A stretch of DNA of 64,000 nt. It comes from Erythroxylum novogranatense (Eukaryota > Streptophyta > Magnoliopsida > Malpighiales > Erythroxylaceae). Under the pieces are notes generated by a model, which was not told the DNA's origin, ran no database searches, and saw only the letters and a list, made by a program, of their open reading frames with translations. Position 1 is the first letter of the stretch. Every line of letters begins with the position of its first letter. The stretch lies in assembly GCA_029891385.1 (NCBI GenBank), contig CM057227.1, positions 93,396,818 to 93,460,817 on the forward strand, given 5' to 3'. Shown one piece after another: positions 58,801 to 64,000 of the stretch. Position numbers and translations under genes: made by a program.

Positions 58801-60344
58801 GTGAGTCAGTTATTGTCTCTATGTGTATAGCCTTTTCCGGCTACGCTCACTAAGGGCACGGAGTCTCGATTCGGACTCCCTCACGGCTACTTGGACCACT
58901 ATGCGGGAAAGTGTAGTACGTTTCATTCACGATCGCAGGACCGCTTATCGGATCGCATGCAAAGACGCTCTGCTTGGACCTAGCTGCACCATTACGATAT
59001 GTTATGTGTTTCCAATTTTGTTTCTGAGTGTTGCATTCATATTTATAAAAAAAAAATTCGAGTATATTTGAAAAATAAGAAAAAGTGGGATTACTATGAA
59101 AAGTTTTGAAAAATATGAAAAAAAGTTTGAGGAAATTGTTTGAAAAATTATAAAGTTTGAAAAATTAGCCCTTTTTGCAAAAAGTTTATGAAAGAAATGA
59201 TTTCTGCTTATTGGTCATTTTATAAATGTGTTATCCACGAGCTCCGAAGCCATTCTCTTTCATCCCCATCTCCGTGTTTCGAAGGGAGATAGGATGAAAG
59301 AATGTGAAGACGTTTGATCCGATGTACGCATCGTCAGTATTTTGTGTGAATTGAGATTTGAATGTTTGTAAATGGCTTAAAAGCCATTAAGGATTTGTAA
59401 GGAATTAACTTATGATGCCTATGAAAATATTGAAATTGTACAAGAAATTGTGTTATAGAAGGATTTGAGTATAACATATTTCGATTTACGGAATTGTATT
59501 ATTCATGAATGGTTAATTAGAGTGAAATTGTCATTTATAAATGATGAGAATTGGATATTGATTATAAATATGATGATCGTGATTTGGACATAGAAAATGA
59601 GATTGATGTGTTGATAGGTTGAGAATTATGGAAGTATTAGATTTAGGTTTGCGTTTCTTTGGTGTTGAATTCGAACAGGAGAGTCCGATGATTTTGAAAG
59701 TGTGTTTGGGATTATAGAAGTGTTTTGAACCTTGCGAGTTTGGGTGAGGATAAAGGCAGCCGTTATGCTGCCGAAATTTCGATAAAATTAGGGTTAAAAA
59801 TATAATTTGAGATTGGTATGAATTTATATAAGATTGTGTATGACTGTATGGATTGAAGATGACGTTGTATGTGATTGAGTAACGAGAAAAGAAATGAGAA
59901 TAAGAAAAGAAAAAAAAATTATTATACCGGATTTTCGCAACGGATTAGTCTAAGGAATTCCAACACGATTATGATCATTCGATAAGTTTTCTTTGATTAT
60001 TGTTTCCGGATGTCGGATGCGTTCTGCTTGATTTCGTTTCGCTTCGAAATCTATTCGTTTGATTTGATTAGTTAAAATCTATTCGTTTGATTTGATTAGT
60101 CGTTGCTTCCGCTTTCCGATTCGCTTCCGTTTCGCTTCGAATGCCGTTTTTGGCTTCCGCATTTTGTTTCCGCTTCGATATTTCGTATGTTTGTTCGCTT
60201 CCGCATTCGCTTTGCTTCTGCTTTGATTCCACTTCGGTTGTTTCGTTTCCGCCGTTCTTTCATTTTTCCGTTTCCCTTCGTTTCCGTTTGGCTCGTTTTC
60301 TGTTCTGCGTATGAGTAGTTGGATTTCGGAAACGGGATCCAACA
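55832..60344 (+). repeat. 3' LTR of the giant-LTR element
   Basis: 4513 bases, near-identical to the 5' LTR in AT-rich parts but with clustered differences in the GC-rich blocks (56505-56530, 58740-58990, 59240-59340, 59660-59740). The palindrome island is at about 56505-56647, with its first unit scrambled. Confidence 0.88.
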
Positions 60345-61486
60345 GTTATGGCAATAAGAATTCTAATGGATTTGATCATGACCACTGGAGAAAATGTTTC
60401 ATCATAATCAATTCCATGAACTTGTCGATAACCTTTAGCAACAAGTCTTGCTTTATAAGTGTGCACATTTCCATCCATGTCGAGTTTCTTTTTGAAAACC
60501 CATTTGCATCCAATGATCTTCAAGCCATCAGACGGATCAATCAAAGTCCAAACTTGATTTTCATACATGGATTGCATCTCTGCTTTCATGGCCTCTAACC
60601 ATTTAGCAGATTCTTGACTTTCCATATCTTCTTGATAGGTTGTGGGCTCATTATGATCAATGAGCATCACATTATCATCATCAGTAACGAGAAATCCATA
60701 TCTCTCGGGCTCATGACGAATCCTATCAGATCTACGTAGGCCTTATGTTATTGATGACCGCCATCAACGACTTCACGAGCTCGCTTCAATCTCCTTTTCG
60801 TGCTCAATGTCATTTTGTGAAACTTGAATTTCTTGAGTTGTACTTTACTCCCACTTGTTTCCTTTGAAACAAATTCCTTCTAAGAAGAAACCATTTCGAG
60901 CAACAAACACTTTGTTCTCTGTTGGGATGTAAAAGTAATATCCTTTAGTTTCCTTAGGATATCCCACAAAATAACATTTTTCAGATTTGGGTGCCAACTT
61001 GTCGGCAATTGGACTCTTCACATAAGCTTCACAACCCCAAATCTTTAGAAAAAATAAATTGGGACGCTTCCCAGTCCATATCTCATAAGGTGTCTTTTCT
61101 ACAGCCTTTGAAGGAATACGGTTCAATATGAATGCTACTGTTTCTAAAGCATAGCCCCAGAAATATTTTGGAAGATCAATTTGACTCATCATTGATCGAA
61201 CCATATCCAATAGAGTTCAATTTCTCCTTTCAGAAACACCATTCCATTGAGGAGTTCCTAAAGGAGTCAATTGTGAAACGATTCCACAATCCTTAAGATA
61301 ATCATCAAACTCTTGGCTTAAGTATTCACCTTCTCGATCAGATCGAAGGATTTTAATTGTTTTGCCAAGCTGATTTTGTACTTCATTCTTATACTCTTTG
61401 AACTTTTCAAAAGATTCAGATTTGTACTTCATTAAATAGACATACCCATATCTACTAAAGTCATCTGAAAAAGTAATGAAATACAA
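60345..61486 (-). pseudogene. Copia integrase core and N-terminal reverse transcriptase
   Basis: The minus strand starts inside the integrase core: ITFSDDFSRYGYVYLMKYKS, ILRSDREGEY (second Asp), TPQWNGVSERRN (catalytic Glu). A TGA at 61217-61219 then stands where RRNRTLLDMV expects Arg (CGA to TGA). It continues TLLDMVRSMMSQIDLP, KTPYEIWTGKRPNL and CYFVGYPKETKGYYFY. A decayed linker has RRSDRIRHEPERYGFL. The reverse-transcriptase start reads SAKWLEAMKAEMQSMYENQV, KWVFKKKLDMDG and GIDYDETFSPVVMIKSIRIL, and is cut by the element at 60344. The integrase N-terminal zinc region and the first Asp are missing. Confidence 0.87.
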
Positions 61487-62314
61487 ATAACCTCTCTTTC
61501 AGCACTTCCAAATGGAGTTTGCAATTCCTTTTTAAATAACCAGGTTCATTGCAGTGAAAACAAACTCCCTCCTTGGGTGCATTAGTCTTAGCTTTGGGCT
61601 TAGGCTTGGACTTGGACTTGGGTACTTTACCTTTGTCCTTTGCTGTGCCCTTCTTCTTGAAAACTTTTCCCTTTTGAACCACAAGAACTTCATTGGTGAT
61701 CTTAACCTTTCCCTTTAAGTTCTCTTCAGTAGTTTTCAGCATCCCATGCAATTCATCAATGGACTTCTCCATATTATGCATGTTGTAGTTAAGAATGAAC
61801 TGATCATATTCATCAGTCAAAGATGCTAGAATAAGATCAGTTTCCAATTCTTGACTAACAGGTGCACCTAATTTCTCAAGATGATGAATGCAACTCTTCA
61901 TCTTGAGAACATGAGCACTCACGGGTGTGCCAGGAGTCATCTTGCATGAATTCAATGCCTTAGTGGTTCTAAACCTCTCTTGACGTGATTGCTCTTGAAA
62001 CATAGCTTTCAGTTGAGCAAACATGTCATAGGCTTCCATTTCCTCTAAGTCCTTCTGAAGGTCAGAGATCATGGCGCCTAACATAAGGCATGACACATCC
62101 GTAGAGTCATTGATATGCTTCATGTAAGCATCCTTTTGAGCCTTAGGTGCATTCTTGGTGGTTCCTCGTGGATGGGCTCTTCTAAGACATAAAGCTTTCT
62201 TTCTTGTTTGAGAACAATTCTCAAGTTCCTATACCAATCTAGGAAATTTGTTCCATTAAGCTTTTCTTTCTCTAAGATAGATCGCATAGAAAGGTTTGTG
62301 GATGGAGTAGCCAT
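61487..62314 (-). pseudogene. Copia gag, frameshifted, fused to a deleted pol
   Basis: MATPSTNLSMRSILEKEKLN then NGTNFLDWYRNLRIVLKQE is a typical copia gag start (62314). A frameshift near 62120-62150 moves the rest into another frame (MKHINDSTDVSCLMLGAMIS, TTKALNSCKMTPGTPVSAHV, ILNYNMHNMEKSIDELHGML). A lysine/proline-rich basic stretch precedes a zinc knuckle CFHCNEPGYLKRNC in which the expected His is Tyr. Shortly after, the sequence jumps into the integrase core, so protease and the pre-integrase region were deleted around 61460-61510. Confidence 0.85.
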
Positions 62315-63743
62315 AATCTACAAGAATTATGCAATAAGGGTCAACATTCATATATTATGAGGTATTAGCTCCACTCAAATAAATAACCCTCAATTGTGAA
62401 TGGGAGAAACAAGATCCATATTTCACTAAGTCCTAAGAAAGCTTTGGATTAACACTCAAGACTTAGTTATTTAGGTAGAAAACTCTTTTCAATTACATCA
62501 CATGTAACTCTTGATGGGTTTATGTTAAAATACATCTTATGTACTGCATGTATGTAAAAACCCAATCTTATGCCCTAAGCCCAAAACCGTTTTGATAGCT
62601 TAGTTAAGTTTAACCATACTTTACCTATGAATAGCACCATTATTCAAATGTCTTCCCTAGATGATCCCTACATGCCTTGCTTTGGCAAAAACCCACATAA
62701 GGATAATCTAGAGATAAACATTGGTAAAGATTTATGGAAGGCATATAAACTTAAAATTATGAAGAGGGTCGTTCTTAGTACATTATGAAAGCTACCAATC
62801 CTATTAGTAAGGGTGTTTGTACTATGCTATTTCTAATCATATACCACAACATACTTGAGTATATACATATTAGAAGTATAGAATCGTAACTTACACATGA
62901 ATATAAATATTCAAAAAATATAAATAAACACATATAACATCACCTAGAATGGATAACACATAACAAACAAACAAGCGTAGGGGAAACTGCCCCTTGCTGG
63001 GCTTGTCAGTCGACTGGAAGAGATGATAGTCGACTGGTTGACTTGTGCCAGTCGACTGGAAGAGATGATAGTCGACTAGTCGACTTGTGCTAGTCGACTG
63101 GAAGAGATGATAGTCGACTGGTCGACTTGTGCTAGTCGACTGGAACCAATCTCAGTCGACTGGAACAAACGTTTTTGCTGAAACACTCATCTCCGCTCTC
63201 CGATCAGTCGACTGAAATACTTCTAGTCGACTGGAAGAGATGCTAGTTGACTGGTCGACTTGTGCTAGTCGACTGGAACCAATCTCAGTCGACTGGAACA
63301 AACATTTTTGCTGAAACACTCATCTTCGCTCTCCGATCAGTCGACTGGAACGCTTCTAGTCGACTGGAAGAGATGCTAGTCGACTGGAGTATCCTTGTCC
63401 AACATGAATACTTGCAGTTTCCCATTCCAGATCCATGTCTTACATGGTGGAAACCCTAGCAGCCACCACCTGTCGGTCAAACCCTTCATGCTTGTCATAT
63501 ATTCTCATCAGTACCAAGATAATCAACAGATCCGAAAAGAACGTGCATGAAATAAAAACACTTTCGTATCACGCAACTAAAACTGTGAGCATATGTAATC
63601 CAAACATGCATATTTTTCATCTCTATAGAATCCAAATCCGTAAACACATGTAATCCAAACATGTATATATTTTCGATTATACAGAAGCCAAAATCGTGAA
63701 CACATGTAATCAAAAACACGTATATTAACGATTTTACGAAGAA
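62315..63743 (-). other. Leader of the second copia element
   Basis: About 1.4 kb of non-coding DNA between the primer site and gag, unusually long for a copia element. It contains the palindrome array at 63008-63387. The rest shows no gene. Confidence 0.6.
63008..63387. repeat. Array of about sixteen AGTCGACT palindromes
   Basis: AGTCGACTGG and close variants recur about sixteen times, many followed by AAGAGATGATAGTCGACTGG or by TCGACTTGTGCT. Part of the array forms two higher-order units of 133 bases (GAACCAATCTC at 63143 and 63276, each followed by CTGAAACACTCATCT). The core GTCGAC is self-complementary. Confidence 0.9.
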
Positions 63744-63760
63744 CACATCTCGATACCCTT
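63744..63760 (-). promoter_or_regulatory. Decayed primer binding site of the second copia element
   Basis: The minus strand immediately after the LTR end reads AAGGGTATCGAGATG, close to TGGTATCAGAG. Confidence 0.6.
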
Positions 63761-64000
63761 TGTTGGATTAAATGACGGTCCGAGTATTCATAATACACTG
63801 CGGAAAAAGACCATACAACAAAATGAGTATAATTGAGAATACCAAAGATGTGCGAAAATACCTTATTTTCATGGATAGGTTGCTTCTTTTCGGATTCCAA
63901 GACACTGCAAAATGCGAATGCCCTCTACCGGTATCCACACGAGCATGCACGATCCGGGCTGCGGCTGTTGTATGCTAGCACGTCCTGAAACTCTTCCGAA
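63761..64000 (-). repeat. 5' LTR of the second copia element (partial)
   Basis: Matches 47902-48139 from TGTTGGAT to the window edge. About 1.2 kb more should lie beyond the window. Confidence 0.85.

Larger units (their letters stand above)
50620..60344 (+). mobile_element. Non-autonomous Gypsy derivative with 4.5-kb LTRs and 0.68-kb interior
   Basis: Two near-identical LTRs (50620-55152, 4533 bases; 55832-60344, 4513 bases) begin TGTTGGACCCCGAACC and end GGATCCAACA. The 679-base interior begins with a Met-tRNA primer site and ends with a purine tract preceded by GAATTTCGAGGACGAAATTC, the usual end of Tekay/Del chromovirus pol. No gag or pol frame remains. Flanks are GCTAT (50615-50619) and GTTAT (60345-60349), a 5-base duplication with one change. 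Removing the element and one copy restores the reverse-transcriptase phrase RILIAITAYYDYE of the host copia element. Recent by LTR similarity. Confidence 0.9.
47902..64000 (-). mobile_element. Ty1/copia element, nearly full span, runs off the window
   Basis: The minus-strand 3' LTR (49322-47902) and the start of the 5' LTR (63761 onward) are similar over the visible 240 bases, with roughly 6 % differences by eye. Between them, in minus order: primer site, a 1.4-kb leader with a palindrome array, gag, integrase, reverse transcriptase (split by the element at 50620-60344) and RNase H. Protease and the integrase zinc region were removed by a deletion, and several stops are present. The left flank is the old Athila gag region. 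Confidence 0.88.

Noticed and set aside
63008..63387. CRISPR-like array
   Set aside because: The units are irregularly spaced, the intervening sequences are themselves repeated, and the array lies in the leader of a plant copia element.

Overview
The window is nuclear DNA of a flowering plant, most likely a eudicot. It has spliced gene fragments with GT..AG introns that match plant proteins, plant-type LTR retrotransposons (Athila-like and chromovirus-like Gypsy, and Ty1/copia) and a PIF/Harbinger DNA transposon. I see no intact host gene, no tRNA or rRNA gene and no prokaryotic operon. It reads as transposon-dense heterochromatin. All similarity statements come from recognising protein motifs by eye; no database search was run.

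Region 1 (1-12.4 kb) is a block of broken gene pieces, all on the + strand and all still carrying introns. In order: a UTR5-type nucleotide-sugar transporter (first half only), an unrecognised acidic exon, SEC24, a FYRN/FYRC-domain protein, a UBP12/13-type ubiquitin protease, cytosolic Phe-tRNA synthetase beta, and the start of the GTPase DRG1. Six recognisable unrelated genes in one orientation is what multi-gene capture by a Helitron-like element would give, although I could not find the element's ends. A hairpin element and several local tandem duplications are embedded in it.

Region 2 (12.4-25.3 kb) holds the decayed end of a chromovirus, a Ty1/copia RNase H scrap, a pyrimidine-rich minisatellite and a nested pair. 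An Athila-like element (15742-21965) that keeps only the C-terminal part of gag is inserted in the reverse-transcriptase region of a minus-strand Ty1/copia element (21966-25332).

Region 3 (25.7-39.8 kb) is one very large PIF/Harbinger transposon with TTA target duplications. Its minus strand encodes a DDE transposase, a SANT/MYB-like protein and an unexpected RNase H1 N-terminal-type (hybrid-binding) domain followed by 20-residue repeats. A 4.6-kb solo LTR with a perfect TAACC duplication sits inside it.

Region 4 (40-64 kb) is a nested stack. An old Athila-like element (PBS at 41823, gag to about 47890) was hit by a composite solo LTR (42013-46177, duplication CATTT) and then by a minus-strand Ty1/copia element (47902 to beyond the window). 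That copia element was in turn split by a non-autonomous Gypsy derivative (50620-60344) with two 4.5-kb LTRs around only 0.68 kb of internal DNA. Arrays of short GC-rich palindromes recur in three different elements here and are the most unusual non-coding signal of the window.
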